64,000 nt of DNA, from assembly GCF_000181515.1 (NCBI RefSeq), contig NZ_ABCG01000002.1, positions 62,001 to 126,000 of the forward strand, in the 5' to 3' direction. A program made the position numbers and the translations under genes. Positions 8,117-16,290 of the stretch are shown here, in pieces. The notes under the pieces were generated by a model, which worked only from the letters and a program-made list of their open reading frames with translations, ran no database searches and was not told where the DNA came from. Numbering within the stretch: the first letter of the stretch is position 1; each line of letters opens with the position of its first letter. This DNA is from Erythrobacter sp. SD-21. GTDB lineage: Bacteria > Pseudomonadota > Alphaproteobacteria > Sphingomonadales > Sphingomonadaceae.

Positions 8117-10588
8117 ACGCGGGGACAGATCGATATCGAGCGCTTCGCGCTCTTCCACGGTAAGGTCGGCAAGGCGTCGGTCGAGCATGGCCTCGGCGGT
8201 CGAGACCAGCTGCACGACAACCGAATGCTCTTCGCCAAGCGCTACTTCCATCGCGGGGATCAGGCTCGGCAATTTCATCGAGAGCAGGAGCTGGGCAAAG
8301 AAGCGCTGCTTGGTGCCTTCGAAGATCGACAGCGCCGCAGCCTTGGCATTGCGATTGAGCGTATCGCCGCTGTCCTCGTCGACCACGCGGGTTGCTTCGA
8401 GCGCAGCTTCGAGGTTGCGGTGAATGATCGCCCAGGCATCAGCATAGGCATCGTAGGCTCGGACCTGCGCTTCGGTCAGGCTGTGTTCGAGGATTTCGTA
8501 CTCGACCCCTGCAAAGGACAGCGCACGGGCAAGGTAGAGTCCTTGGGCCTTGAGGTCGCGGGCGACGAGCTCCATCGCCGCGACGCCGCCAGCGCGGATC
8601 TCGGTCATGAACGCCTCGTGGGTCGGGAATGCGGTCTCGGGTCCCCACAGACCAAGCCGGGAGGTGTAGCCGAGGTTGGCGATATCCGAGGCGCCGGTGG
8701 CCGAAGCATAAAGCACGCGGGCGCGCGGGAGATGGTTCTGCAGCCTGAGGCCCGCCATCCCTTGTTCGGAGCCCTTGACCTTGCCGCGGGTTGAAGAGCC
8801 CCCGAGCGCATTAGCCATCGCATGGGCTTCGTCGAAAGCGATCACGCCGTCGAAATCCTCGCCCGCCCAGGCAAGGATCTGGTCGAGCCGCGTATCCTCG
8901 GCGCGGCCCGAGCGCAGCGTCGGATAGGTGACGAAGAGAATACCTTCGGACATCGTTACGGGCTGGCCGAGTTTCCAGCGCGAGAGCGGCTGGAGATCGA
9001 GCGACAGCCCGCCAAGCGCTTCCCAGTCGCGGCGTGCATCTTCGAGCAGCGCCTCGTTCTTGGTGATCCAGACATGTCGGCGCTCGCCTGCGAGCCAGCG
9101 ATCCATGATGACCGCGGCGATCTGCCGTCCTTTGCCCGCTCCGGTTCCGTCGCCGAGGAAGAAGCCTTGGCGGTAGGAGTGTCCGTCCTCGGAGAGTTCC
9201 AGCGAGGTGCCTTCCTGGCTCACCTTGAACTGACCCGGAAGATCGCGCGCAAATGCCTGGGTAGCATAGACCAGTGTCTCGCATTGCGCTTCGGACAGCA
9301 GGCCATCGGCCTGCCAACATGCGGGAATGCGCGGGCAAACATCGGGCTGCGGTGCCGCGACCGAACCCATGGCGACCGATTCCACGAGCGGGGTGGGATG
9401 GACCGGAGCATCTTCGAAGGCGATGCGGCTGGGCCGGTAAGGCAGGTAGATGCCTGCCTGTTCGGGCACAGGCGCGGGGTCGGCGAGGACCGAATAGGCA
9501 AGGTCGATCGCATTCGCCGTGGCTGCTGGTGTCGCGGCGAACGGCGCCACCGGCCGAACCGGCGCGCTTTGGGCCGAGGTCTTGCCAACGAGGCGCACTG
9601 GCTTGCCGAGCGGCAGGCGATGGATGTTGGCGGAGGTCTGTACGCGTGGCGGAAGCGCAGTGATAAGCTCGTGGAGCGAGATGAGGTCGGCAGTATCTCC
9701 GGTGATCGCAGGCGAGGACGCAGTCGGCGTCTTGTCGAACACAACCAGGCGAACAGCGATCCCCGTCCCTGTCCGGCGGAACATCTGCTGCAGGCGAACA
9801 TCGAGGAGCAGCGATGCTTCGTCCTGTTCCTTGGCGAAGGCGGAGGCGTCGAAGCCTTCAGGCATAATGGCGACGATCCTCGCCCGATTAGCAGCGGCCC
9901 GGATTGCACCGCGTAGGTGACGCATAGCGGTCTCACCGTCCTTGCCGCGTTCCTGGCTTCGGGCGAACGGCGGGTTCATCAGCACGACCGAAGGAACAGG
10001 GCCGCGAATCAGGTCGGCGATTAGTTCCCCGTCATGCGCGGTAATCGCGGCCGAAGGGAAGATGTGACCCAAGCTGTCTCGTCTCACAGGATCTATCTCG
10101 TTGAGGACCAACAAGGCGTTCCGAACGTTGCCCCACAGCGCAAGGGCACCATTGCCTGCGGACGGATCGAGTAGGGTGTCTTGCGCAGAGACAGCTGCGG
10201 CCTTCGCCATCAGCCAGGCCAGCATCGGCGGGGTCGAGAACTGCTGCAATTCGACCTGTGCTTCGCTGCGCACATGCCGCGGCGGCAAGGCAGCTTCGAG
10301 CCAGTCGAAGCGCGCTTCTGCTTCATGAACGTTGCTCGCCAGATCGATGCGCGAAGCTTCACGAAGCCAGAGCAGTGCGCCGATCTCGACCGCGTTGTTG
10401 TAGACGTCGATGGTCCAGGCGCTTCCCCAATCCATGACGCCGGTTTCCTCGGCGAACAGGTCGGAAATGTCGGCACGGGTTAGATGGCGTCCCGAGGCAA
10501 GAAGCGCGGCAATCCTGGCGCCAACAGTGTAAGCCGATGGCACTGTCGGCAACTGCTCGCCGGCGGGAAACAGGTCTGATTGAAACAT
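8105..10588 (-). CDS. Strawberry-notch methyltransferase-helicase, N-terminal half, truncated by RIT insertion
   Basis: This 827-residue ORF combines an N6-methyltransferase-like domain (SAM motif DPSAGNG at 141-147, NPPF at 205-208) with the first RecA lobe of a strawberry-notch family helicase (Walker A GDGTGAGKG at 479-487, DEAH at 586-589). It ends at EALDIDLSPREYV, where the RIT element supplies a TAA. The start at 10588 has AGGAGG ten bases upstream. Such fused proteins are common in the backbone of sphingomonad ICEs and plasmids. Function is unknown; DNA protection or processing during transfer is a guess. The gene lies between Toprim and parB on the same strand. Confidence 0.85.
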   Translation of the reverse strand: MFQSDLFPAGEQLPTVPSAYTVGARIAALLASGRHLTRADISDLFAEETGVMDWGSAWTIDVYNNAVEIGALLWLREASRIDLASNVHEAEARFDWLEAALPPRHVRSEAQVELQQFSTPPMLAWLMAKAAAVSAQDTLLDPSAGNGALALWGNVRNALLVLNEIDPVRRDSLGHIFPSAAITAHDGELIADLIRGPVPSVVLMNPPFARSQERGKDGETAMRHLRGAIRAAANRARIVAIMPEGFDASAFAKEQDEASLLLDVRLQQMFRRTGTGIAVRLVVFDKTPTASSPAITGDTADLISLHELITALPPRVQTSANIHRLPLGKPVRLVGKTSAQSAPVRPVAPFAATPAATANAIDLAYSVLADPAPVPEQAGIYLPYRPSRIAFEDAPVHPTPLVESVAMGSVAAPQPDVCPRIPACWQADGLLSEAQCETLVYATQAFARDLPGQFKVSQEGTSLELSEDGHSYRQGFFLGDGTGAGKGRQIAAVIMDRWLAGERRHVWITKNEALLEDARRDWEALGGLSLDLQPLSRWKLGQPVTMSEGILFVTYPTLRSGRAEDTRLDQILAWAGEDFDGVIAFDEAHAMANALGGSSTRGKVKGSEQGMAGLRLQNHLPRARVLYASATGASDIANLGYTSRLGLWGPETAFPTHEAFMTEIRAGGVAAMELVARDLKAQGLYLARALSFAGVEYEILEHSLTEAQVRAYDAYADAWAIIHRNLEAALEATRVVDEDSGDTLNRNAKAAALSIFEGTKQRFFAQLLLSMKLPSLIPAMEVALGEEHSVVVQLVSTAEAMLDRRLADLTVEEREALDIDLSPREYV

Positions 10589-10663
10589 GGCAATTCGTCC
10601 TCCTGATGAAGGCATCGGGACACGCCCTCTGCCGGATCAGGAATTCGAGAAGCCCTCTCTCCT

Positions 10664-11572
10664 CTACGGCGCCGCCTTGCGGCGTAGCCATGCTGTGAGT
10701 TCATCGTTCCAGTCGGTGTCGCGTGAGGATGGTTTGCGAATGTGGATCGTCCGTCCATCGCGGGCATACGCGGCCAGGCCACGCGACCCAGCCAGCTCGC
10801 CGCCCGCATCGTGATCGACGAAGAGGTGGAGTTCGGTCACGCTCTCGGGCACGCTGACGAGGCCGAAGCGCTCATTGCCCAGGGTCGCCCAGACGGGAAT
10901 GCCGGTGAGAGCATAGGCCGACATCGCGCTCTCGATTCCCTCAGCAAGGCCGAGCTTGCCGGAAGCCGGAGCGAAGAGGCGGACAGCAGCTTCGCCGAGC
11001 GCGCCGAGCGCGCGCTTCGGTTTGTCGAAGTCGGCCTTGGAGTTGCCCGAAAGGAATGTGCGATGGATGGCGATCGGCCCCTCGTCGAGACTGACCGCCG
11101 CAATCATGGCCGGCAAAAAGCGGGTGCTTCCCTTTGGACCAAGCGGCGTTCGTGGATGGAAGCGCAGCGCCGGAGATGCCGCGAGGATGCCGCGGCTTTC
11201 AAGATATGCCTTTGCCGGACTGGCACGCAGTGGCTGTGCATCGCGCCAGATCCTCAGCGCTGCCGCCGAGGGTTTGCGCGTTCTGGTCTGCTCGGGACCT
11301 TCGGTAGTCGCAGAAGCTGAAAAAAGCGCCGGTGCCTCGAAACCTTCACGCGCCAGAGCAGCCAGCACGCTCTGCTGATCGCATCCCGCAAAACAGTGGA
11401 AGAGGATGGCATGTCGACCGAGCGACACACTCAGGGACGGCGTGCGGTCATCATGCGCAGGGCAGCAGGCCATGCCCTTTGTGTCGGACCATTTGCCCCC
11501 TCGCGATTCGCAAATGCGACGGGCGGTCTCGGCAAGCGACCGGTTGGGATGAGTTTGGACAGACAGGGACAT
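10664..11572 (-). CDS. CHC2 zinc-ribbon / Toprim primase-like protein, 302 aa
   Basis: A zinc-binding CHC2-like site is visible as C37-x2-H40 with C60-x3-C64. This is followed by a Toprim-type fold with the glutamate motif EGIES (211-215) and DHD (253-255). This layout matches the DUF7146/Toprim proteins of mobile elements, related to bacteriophage P4 and DnaG primases. GAGGAG lies 6 bases before the ATG. It is the first gene of the leftward unit continuing into the helicase and ParB genes. A likely role is primer synthesis during element replication or establishment after transfer; this is inferred from the family, not shown. Confidence 0.85.
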   Translation of the reverse strand: MSLSVQTHPNRSLAETARRICESRGGKWSDTKGMACCPAHDDRTPSLSVSLGRHAILFHCFAGCDQQSVLAALAREGFEAPALFSASATTEGPEQTRTRKPSAAALRIWRDAQPLRASPAKAYLESRGILAASPALRFHPRTPLGPKGSTRFLPAMIAAVSLDEGPIAIHRTFLSGNSKADFDKPKRALGALGEAAVRLFAPASGKLGLAEGIESAMSAYALTGIPVWATLGNERFGLVSVPESVTELHLFVDHDAGGELAGSRGLAAYARDGRTIHIRKPSSRDTDWNDELTAWLRRKAAP

Positions 11573-11710
11573 GCGAGCTCCTCAGCATGCAAAGTGGCCC
11601 CCTCATCAGCGTTCCTCTCTTCTCCCGAAGGCAGGCATTCGCGGCTTTCCTACAGGCACATGTTCTTTTTATGTTCTCTTTCGATTCGAATCAATGGAGC
11701 ACCACTCGAG

Positions 11711-12295
11711 ATGACCCGCCTCAATCGTCGGACCGCGCTAGCGGTCGCCTGTCTGGGGATGATCGCGACCTCCTCCCAGCAAGTTCGCGCCCAGGATTTC
11801 ACCTTGTTCGAGCACGCGATCGTTCCGCCGAAGACGGACCAGCAGCCGGCAAGGGAATATCTTCCTGCAATCTACCAGGCCGAGCCAGCAAACGTATCCT
11901 ACCGGGAAGGCTTGTATATGGCGGCGATAGCCGAGGCTGAGCGCCGTTACGGGCTTCCGACCAACCTGCTTCGTGCTCTTATCTGGGCTGAGTCCCGCTT
12001 CAATCCGATGGCTGTTAGTCCAGCCGGTGCTGCCGGGCTGGCTCAGCTTATGCCGGCCACGGCGAGAGAACTGGGCGTCCGGAACCGTCATGACCCTCTT
12101 GCATCGATCAACGGTGGCGCCAGGTACCTTCGCGATATGTTGGACCGGTTCGACGCAGTCCACCTGGCCTTGGCTGCTTACAATGCTGGCCCAGGTGCCG
12201 TCTCCCGATCACGCGGCATTCCCAACAATGGTGAAACGCCGCAATATGTCCGGTCTGTGTTGGGACGTTGGCAAGCAATTGGTACTTACAATTGA
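11711..12295 (+). CDS. Lytic transglycosylase (VirB1-like), exported, 194 aa
   Basis: The protein begins with a signal peptide (RRTALAVACLGMIAT, probable cleavage after VRA near residue 27) and has the SLT fold. The catalytic glutamate is E94 in WAESRFNPM, followed by AGAAGLAQLMP and the AYNAGPG motif. The start at 11711 is preferred because it places the signal peptide at the N-terminus; the open frame continues upstream to 11396 but overlaps the Toprim gene. Such enzymes cut peptidoglycan for assembly of type IV secretion channels. No other conjugation gene is visible in this window, so the link to transfer is inferred from the island context. Confidence 0.85.
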   Translation: MTRLNRRTALAVACLGMIATSSQQVRAQDFTLFEHAIVPPKTDQQPAREYLPAIYQAEPANVSYREGLYMAAIAEAERRYGLPTNLLRALIWAESRFNPMAVSPAGAAGLAQLMPATARELGVRNRHDPLASINGGARYLRDMLDRFDAVHLALAAYNAGPGAVSRSRGIPNNGETPQYVRSVLGRWQAIGTYN

Positions 12296-12359
12296 CGAAA
12301 CCACCTGATTTCCGGCTATTGTCTGAAATCATGTGCCGGAATGAAGACGGACAACGCCA

Positions 12360-12911
12360 GTGAATGAGACCCCCGGTGAGCCGTTCGACTTTCGCATGGC
12401 GTTGAAGGCACAGAAGCGCCGGAAGCTAAGAAAGGAGATCGCGTTGGGTTTGGGAGCATTCGCGATCGTATTCGCTGGAGGGATGCTGGCACTCACCTGG
12501 CAAGTCCATGATGCCAGCCTTGCTAACGACGATCAGCAGCCTCAGGCTTTATTCCAGCAAGCGAGCTCCCCACAATTCGACATCTGCGGATCCATCCGGC
12601 GCACATGCGTCGTGGATGGAGATACTTTCTGGCTCGATGGCGTGAAGATCCGCATTGCCGACATCGACACTCCCGAGATCAGCCAGCCACGTTGCGACTA
12701 TGAATACCAACTCGGCATGCGCGCGACGCATCGCCTTGTCGAACTGCTCAATGGCGGACCCTTTGAACTCAGAACCATCGGTAGCAGAGATGAGGATCAG
12801 TACGGCCGTAAACTGCGGGTCGTAACGCGCGGCGGCCGCTCGCTCGGCGATCAGCTGGTCAGCGAAGGGCTGGCGCGGACCTGGACCGGGAGACGCGAAC
12901 CATGGTGTTGA
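12360..12911 (+). CDS. Membrane-anchored thermonuclease (SNase-like), 183 aa
   Basis: An N-terminal basic stretch and one transmembrane helix (about residues 25-47) precede a staphylococcal-nuclease domain. The signature CVVDGDTFWLDGVKIRIADI at about residues 83-102 is followed by DTPEI and YGRKLRVV, matching the SNase active-site region (R, E and R positions). It is predicted to be an extracytoplasmic Ca-dependent nuclease. The start is GTG at 12360; an in-frame ATG at 12396 is an alternative. The stop overlaps the start of the next gene. Homologues are common in sphingomonad mobile elements. Confidence 0.8.
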   Translation: MNETPGEPFDFRMALKAQKRRKLRKEIALGLGAFAIVFAGGMLALTWQVHDASLANDDQQPQALFQQASSPQFDICGSIRRTCVVDGDTFWLDGVKIRIADIDTPEISQPRCDYEYQLGMRATHRLVELLNGGPFELRTIGSRDEDQYGRKLRVVTRGGRSLGDQLVSEGLARTWTGRREPWC

Positions 12912-13096
12912 ACCGCGACCAGGAATTGTGGGCCGTCGCGCTCTGGGTCGAAAAGAACCATGGCGAAGAGGGAACCGCGTATATCGCGCAGCAAATCCAG
13001 CGGCTATCCAACGAAGGGGACGAGGCAGGCATAGCAACTTGGAAAACTGTTGCTGAGCGCTTCGATCAGCTTGGCTGGCAAAGCTCGACGAACTGA
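12902..13096 (+). CDS. DUF6961 family small protein, 64 aa
   Basis: A short acidic alpha-helical protein (DQELWAVALWVEKNHGEEG, then GDEAGIATWKTVAERFDQL) that I recognise as the DUF6961 type found in sphingomonad mobile elements. Its ATG lies 10 bases inside the end of the thermonuclease gene, implying translational coupling. No signal peptide or membrane segment is seen. Function unknown. Confidence 0.75.
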   Translation: MVLNRDQELWAVALWVEKNHGEEGTAYIAQQIQRLSNEGDEAGIATWKTVAERFDQLGWQSSTN

Positions 13097-13107
13097 GGCT
13101 CGGCACA

Positions 13108-13212
13108 ATGCGGAATTGGCTTCGAATCTGGGGCATCAGAATTGAGTTCGCCTTGCTGGCGTCAGTGTCCGTGGTGGGGCTGATCTTGAGCATTCAGTCC
13201 TGCACTGGCTGA
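13108..13212 (+). CDS. Possible 34-aa single-helix membrane peptide
   Basis: An ATG 12 bases after the DUF6961 stop opens 34 codons: RNWLRIWGIRIE, then a hydrophobic run (FALLASVSVVGLILSI) and a Cys near the end. It looks like a one-pass membrane peptide co-transcribed with DUF6961. GAGGCTCGG upstream is only a modest ribosome site. I do not recognise it; it may be a chance ORF. Confidence 0.4.
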   Translation: MRNWLRIWGIRIEFALLASVSVVGLILSIQSCTG

Positions 13213-13232
13213 GAAGAAATTCGTTCTTCCGA

Positions 13233-14456
13233 TCAACCCTTCGCAAATTTTCCCATGATGACCTTTCCTCCTGTCCGGAGCTCATCGAGGTAGTCGCTCC
13301 ACCATTGAGCCATGCGCACGCGCTCTTCCCAATGTTTGCCGCGATGGTAGATGCCACGCACAACATTGCTGTCGCCATGTGCCAGGGCACGCTCGATCGC
13401 ATCGGGATTCCAAAGGCCCGACTCGTTCAGGAATGTCGATGCTGTCGCCCGGAGTCCATGCGCGGTGACTTCTTCCTTCGAATATCCCATGCGACGAAAT
13501 GCGGCATTGAGCGTGTTTTCACTCATGGGACGCTTGGAGCTGCGCGCAGACGGGAAGACATATCCTTCGCGGCCGAGCATCTCGGCCAGGTCTGTGAGAT
13601 AACCTCTAACTTGCTTGGACAGCGGGACGGCATGCGCTCGGCGCGCTTTCATTTTACCGGCAGGGATCTTCCAGACCCCATCGACCAGGTCGATCTCATG
13701 CCATTCGGCGTGGCGGAGTTCGCCGGGACGTACGAACACATGCGGCGCGATCTGCAAAGCAAACTTGGTCACCATGTAGCCAGTGAAGTCGTCGATTGCG
13801 CGCAGCAGCCCGCCTAGCTCGGTGGGCTCGAGGATTGCTGCATAATGCGTGGCTCTCGGCGTTACGAGAGCGCCCTTCAGCATACTGGTCGGATCGGATT
13901 TGCAGCGGGTGGTAGCGACACCGTAACGAAACACGCGGCCTGCGAACGAGCGGCATTTCTTCGCAGTCTCGTGCTTACCAGTGGCTTCCAGTCGTTTCAG
14001 AGGAGCCAGGACTTCGAACGGCTCGATCTCGTGGATGGGTCGGTTACCGATGGCAGGCGCAAGCTTGTCGAGGAAATAATTGGCCTTGACGATCGTGCCA
14101 TCGGCGCGGCCATTCTGGACCATCATCTGCTCGATATATTCACGCGCGACTGCCTCGAACGTCTGTGCAGAAAGGAACTCGGCGCGGATTTTCCGCTTCC
14201 GCTTCTCAAAGGCCGGGTCGCCCCCAGAAGCAACAGCTCGTCGTGCCTCGTAGGCTGCGTCTCGGGCTTGCTTGAGGCTGATGTCAGGATAGCTGCCGAT
14301 GCAGAGCTTCTTTTGCGCACCACCGATCCGGTATCGGAATCGCCAAAGCTTGCTGCCGGTCGGCGTGACCTCGACATATAGGCCGCGCTCATCGGTTACC
14401 TTGTACGGTTTGTCCTTGGGCTTGAGAGCGCGGAGGCGAGTATCTGTCAGCGGCAT
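13233..14456 (-). CDS. P4-type tyrosine integrase, 407 aa
   Basis: The N-terminal DUF4102 arm-binding domain (LTDTRLRALKPKDKPYKVTD) is followed by a core-binding domain and a complete catalytic domain: R243 (RPGELR), H333-x-x-R336 (HGLRATAST), H360 (ALAHGD) and nucleophile Y370 (GIYHRG). Length and layout match prophage P4/CP4-57 integrases that recombine at tRNA 3' ends. It is the last island gene before the tRNA-Leu and is transcribed away from it. A cluster of GGGCCTTT motifs precedes its ATG. Confidence 0.95.
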   Translation of the reverse strand: MPLTDTRLRALKPKDKPYKVTDERGLYVEVTPTGSKLWRFRYRIGGAQKKLCIGSYPDISLKQARDAAYEARRAVASGGDPAFEKRKRKIRAEFLSAQTFEAVAREYIEQMMVQNGRADGTIVKANYFLDKLAPAIGNRPIHEIEPFEVLAPLKRLEATGKHETAKKCRSFAGRVFRYGVATTRCKSDPTSMLKGALVTPRATHYAAILEPTELGGLLRAIDDFTGYMVTKFALQIAPHVFVRPGELRHAEWHEIDLVDGVWKIPAGKMKARRAHAVPLSKQVRGYLTDLAEMLGREGYVFPSARSSKRPMSENTLNAAFRRMGYSKEEVTAHGLRATASTFLNESGLWNPDAIERALAHGDSNVVRGIYHRGKHWEERVRMAQWWSDYLDELRTGGKVIMGKFAKG

Positions 14457-14459
14457 GTG

Positions 14460-14505
14460 GGGGCCTTTTCATCTGGGCCTTTGCGAAACGGCCTCAAAAG
14501 GCCCA
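14460..14505. promoter_or_regulatory. Triple GGGCCTTT motif upstream of the integrase
   Basis: GGGCCTTTT occurs at 14461-14469, GGGCCTTT at 14475-14482, and the inverted copy AAAAGGCCC at 14496-14504. The outer pair could form a hairpin in the integrase leader. By position, between tRNA and integrase start, they could be arm-type integrase sites or an operator controlling the integrase. No binding data are available. Confidence 0.45.
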
Positions 14506-14621
14506 CAAAAGTGTCTGGAACCCCCGAGAACAGGCGGGACGATCCGGAACGATCCAAGGGCCAAATCCCTAGGATTTCTGCGGGTTTTATAGATTATTTG
14601 GGAGAACGTGAGAAGAACAAA

Positions 14622-14711
14622 TGGTGCCCAGAAGAGGACTCGAACCTCCATGCCCTTGCGAGCGCCGCCGCCACCTGAAGACTGTGCGTCTACCAATTCC
14701 GCCACTTGGGA
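14622..14711 (-). tRNA. tRNA-Leu (anticodon CAG) with several stem mismatches
   Basis: The D-arm (TGGCGGAATTGGTAGACGC), loop TTCAGGT with anticodon CAG, long variable arm (GCTC-GCAA-GGGC), T-arm with GGTTCGAGTCC and encoded CCA identify tRNA-Leu. Pairing is imperfect: acceptor pairs 1:72 (T-C) and 6:67 (A-C) and anticodon-stem pair 28:42 (A-G) are mismatched. An A-C acceptor mismatch also occurs in some normal tRNA-Leu, but the others are unusual. The 3' end faces the integrase and probably holds the attachment core. It could be a degenerate copy. Confidence 0.85.
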
Positions 14712-14882
14712 GCTGCGGATCAGGAGTCCGCACTCGTGGTAGGCGCGGGCCACTAGAAAAGGGGTGCGGGGCTTGTCGACGCTATTCGCATGCTTCTTAT
14801 GCGCGGAACGCTTGCGGGCGCTGGCCGGTTGTGGCTAGGGGCGCACCCGACGATTCCTCCCTTGATTATCGAGACGATTCAG

Positions 14883-15833
14883 ATGGCAAAAAGCGGCGCA
14901 TTGAACGGCAAGACGGTGGCCCTGATGGGCGGCACCGGCTTTCTCGGCAACTACGTGGCCCAGGCGCTGCTGTCGCGCGGGGCGCGCCTCAGGATCTGCG
15001 GCCGCAACCCGCAGGCAGCCTTCAAGCTGAAGCCGCTCGCCAATCTCGGACAGCTGCAGTTTGCTAGGATGGATGCAACCGACCGCCGCAGTGTCGAGCA
15101 ATGCATCAAAGGCGCCGATGCCGTGGTGAATCTCGTCGGCAGCTTCGACGGCGACCTTGCCAGGCTAATGGGCGAGGCCCCCGGCTGGATGGCCGAGGCC
15201 GCCAAGAAGACCGGCGCGATGAGCTTCGTGCATGTCAGCGCCATCGCGGCCGAGCCGGAGGAAGACTGGTCCAACGAATATGCCAGCGCCAAGCATATGG
15301 GCGAGCGCCGGGTGACCGAGGCGTTCAAGAACGCGACCATCGTCCGTCCCTCGATCATCTTCGGCAAGGACGACAATTTCCTCAATATGTTCGGCGAGCT
15401 GATTTCCAAGCTGCCGGTCCTGCCCGTTTTCGGTCCCGAGGCCGAACTGCAGCTCGTCTATGTCGACGATGTCGCCGAAGCGATCGCGCAGAGCGTGGAG
15501 AACCCCGGCAAGCATGGCGGCAAGACCTACGAGCTTGGTGGCCCCGAAAAGCTCTCTATGATAGAGATCAACCGGCGTATCGCGGACGCACAGCGCCGCA
15601 AACGCACCTTCCTTCCGATGCCCGATGGCGTCTCCGCGACCTTCGCCGCGCTCCCCGGCACGCCGATGGGCAGCGACCAGTGGGACCTCCTGAAGCAGGG
15701 CAATGTCGCGAGCGGCGACTATCCCGGATTCGAGAAGTTCGGAATCGAGCCCAAGCCGCTCGGCCTGTTCCTCGACAAGTGGATGACGCGCTTCCGCAAG
15801 CACGGACGCTTCGCCGAGCGGCTTAGCGCCTGA
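14883..15833 (+). CDS. Complex I NDUFA9-like NAD(P)-binding protein, 316 aa
   Basis: An extended short-chain dehydrogenase/reductase fold with the nucleotide-binding motif GGTGFLGNYV near residues 17-26 and an atypical catalytic region. The overall sequence (FVHVSAIAAEPEEDWSNEYASAKHMGE) is typical of alphaproteobacterial relatives of NDUFA9, an accessory subunit of respiratory complex I. In bacteria its exact job is not settled; an oxidoreductase or assembly role is plausible. ATG at 14883 is chosen because the conserved N-terminus begins here; the open frame extends to 14790 without a good ribosome site. It is the first chromosomal gene past the island. Confidence 0.85.
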   Translation: MAKSGALNGKTVALMGGTGFLGNYVAQALLSRGARLRICGRNPQAAFKLKPLANLGQLQFARMDATDRRSVEQCIKGADAVVNLVGSFDGDLARLMGEAPGWMAEAAKKTGAMSFVHVSAIAAEPEEDWSNEYASAKHMGERRVTEAFKNATIVRPSIIFGKDDNFLNMFGELISKLPVLPVFGPEAELQLVYVDDVAEAIAQSVENPGKHGGKTYELGGPEKLSMIEINRRIADAQRRKRTFLPMPDGVSATFAALPGTPMGSDQWDLLKQGNVASGDYPGFEKFGIEPKPLGLFLDKWMTRFRKHGRFAERLSA

Positions 15834-15843
15834 TACGTGCTCG

Positions 15844-16290
15844 CTAGAGTGGTTCGACGATCAGTACGGCCCCGTCGCTGCCGCTGATCCGCACGCGGTC
15901 GCCCACCGCCGCTTCGCAGCCCTTGGCGAGCCATTCGCTGTCGCCATGCTTCACCCGGCCCGTTCCGCCGTTGATGGGCGAGACGACGGTGGCGATCTCG
16001 CCAGCCAGCCGCATGCCGCGCCGGTTCATCTTCGGGTCGGCTTCGAGGATGGGGTTGCTGCGGAAGTAGTTGCGACCGATGAAGACCGCGACGATCGAGA
16101 GGATCGCGAACACCGTCACCTGCAGGGGGATGGCCCCGGGCATAAGGAAGGCGACGATGCCGGTCAGCAGCGCTGCGCCAGCCAGCCACATCAGGAAGAA
16201 CCCGGGCACGAGGATTTCGGCACCCGCCAGGAACAGGCCGAGTGCCAGCCACACCCAGAAAGGGTCGAGCGAGTTCCACCACTCCATCAC
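15844..16290 (-). CDS. NfeD family membrane protein, 148 aa
   Basis: Three or so hydrophobic helices in the first 75 residues ([35 protein letters not shown]) are followed by a small OB-fold typical of NfeD C-terminal domains ([14 protein letters not shown]). Short NfeD proteins form pairs with SPFH/stomatin proteins at the membrane. The pairing is seen here: its ATG overlaps the stop of the upstream SPFH gene by 4 bases. Likely role is membrane microdomain or protein quality control, known only broadly for the family. Confidence 0.9.
   Translation of the reverse strand: MMEWWNSLDPFWVWLALGLFLAGAEILVPGFFLMWLAGAALLTGIVAFLMPGAIPLQVTVFAILSIVAVFIGRNYFRSNPILEADPKMNRRGMRLAGEIATVVSPINGGTGRVKHGDSEWLAKGCEAAVGDRVRISGSDGAVLIVEPL

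Larger units (their letters stand above)
1..14650. mobile_element. Integrase end of an ICE or genomic island at tRNA-Leu
   Basis: The block from the window start to the tRNA-Leu 3' end has mobile-element content: P4-type integrase next to the tRNA, Toprim primase-like protein, strawberry-notch methyltransferase-helicase, ParB-like protein, VirB1-like lytic transglycosylase and thermonuclease. The tRNA 3' end faces the integrase, as expected when a tyrosine integrase recombines at a tRNA 3' end. Beyond the tRNA the genes are ordinary chromosomal ones. The other attachment site and any conjugation genes lie outside the window, so conjugative ability is not shown. The right boundary is placed inside the tRNA 3' end by inference. 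Confidence 0.75.
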
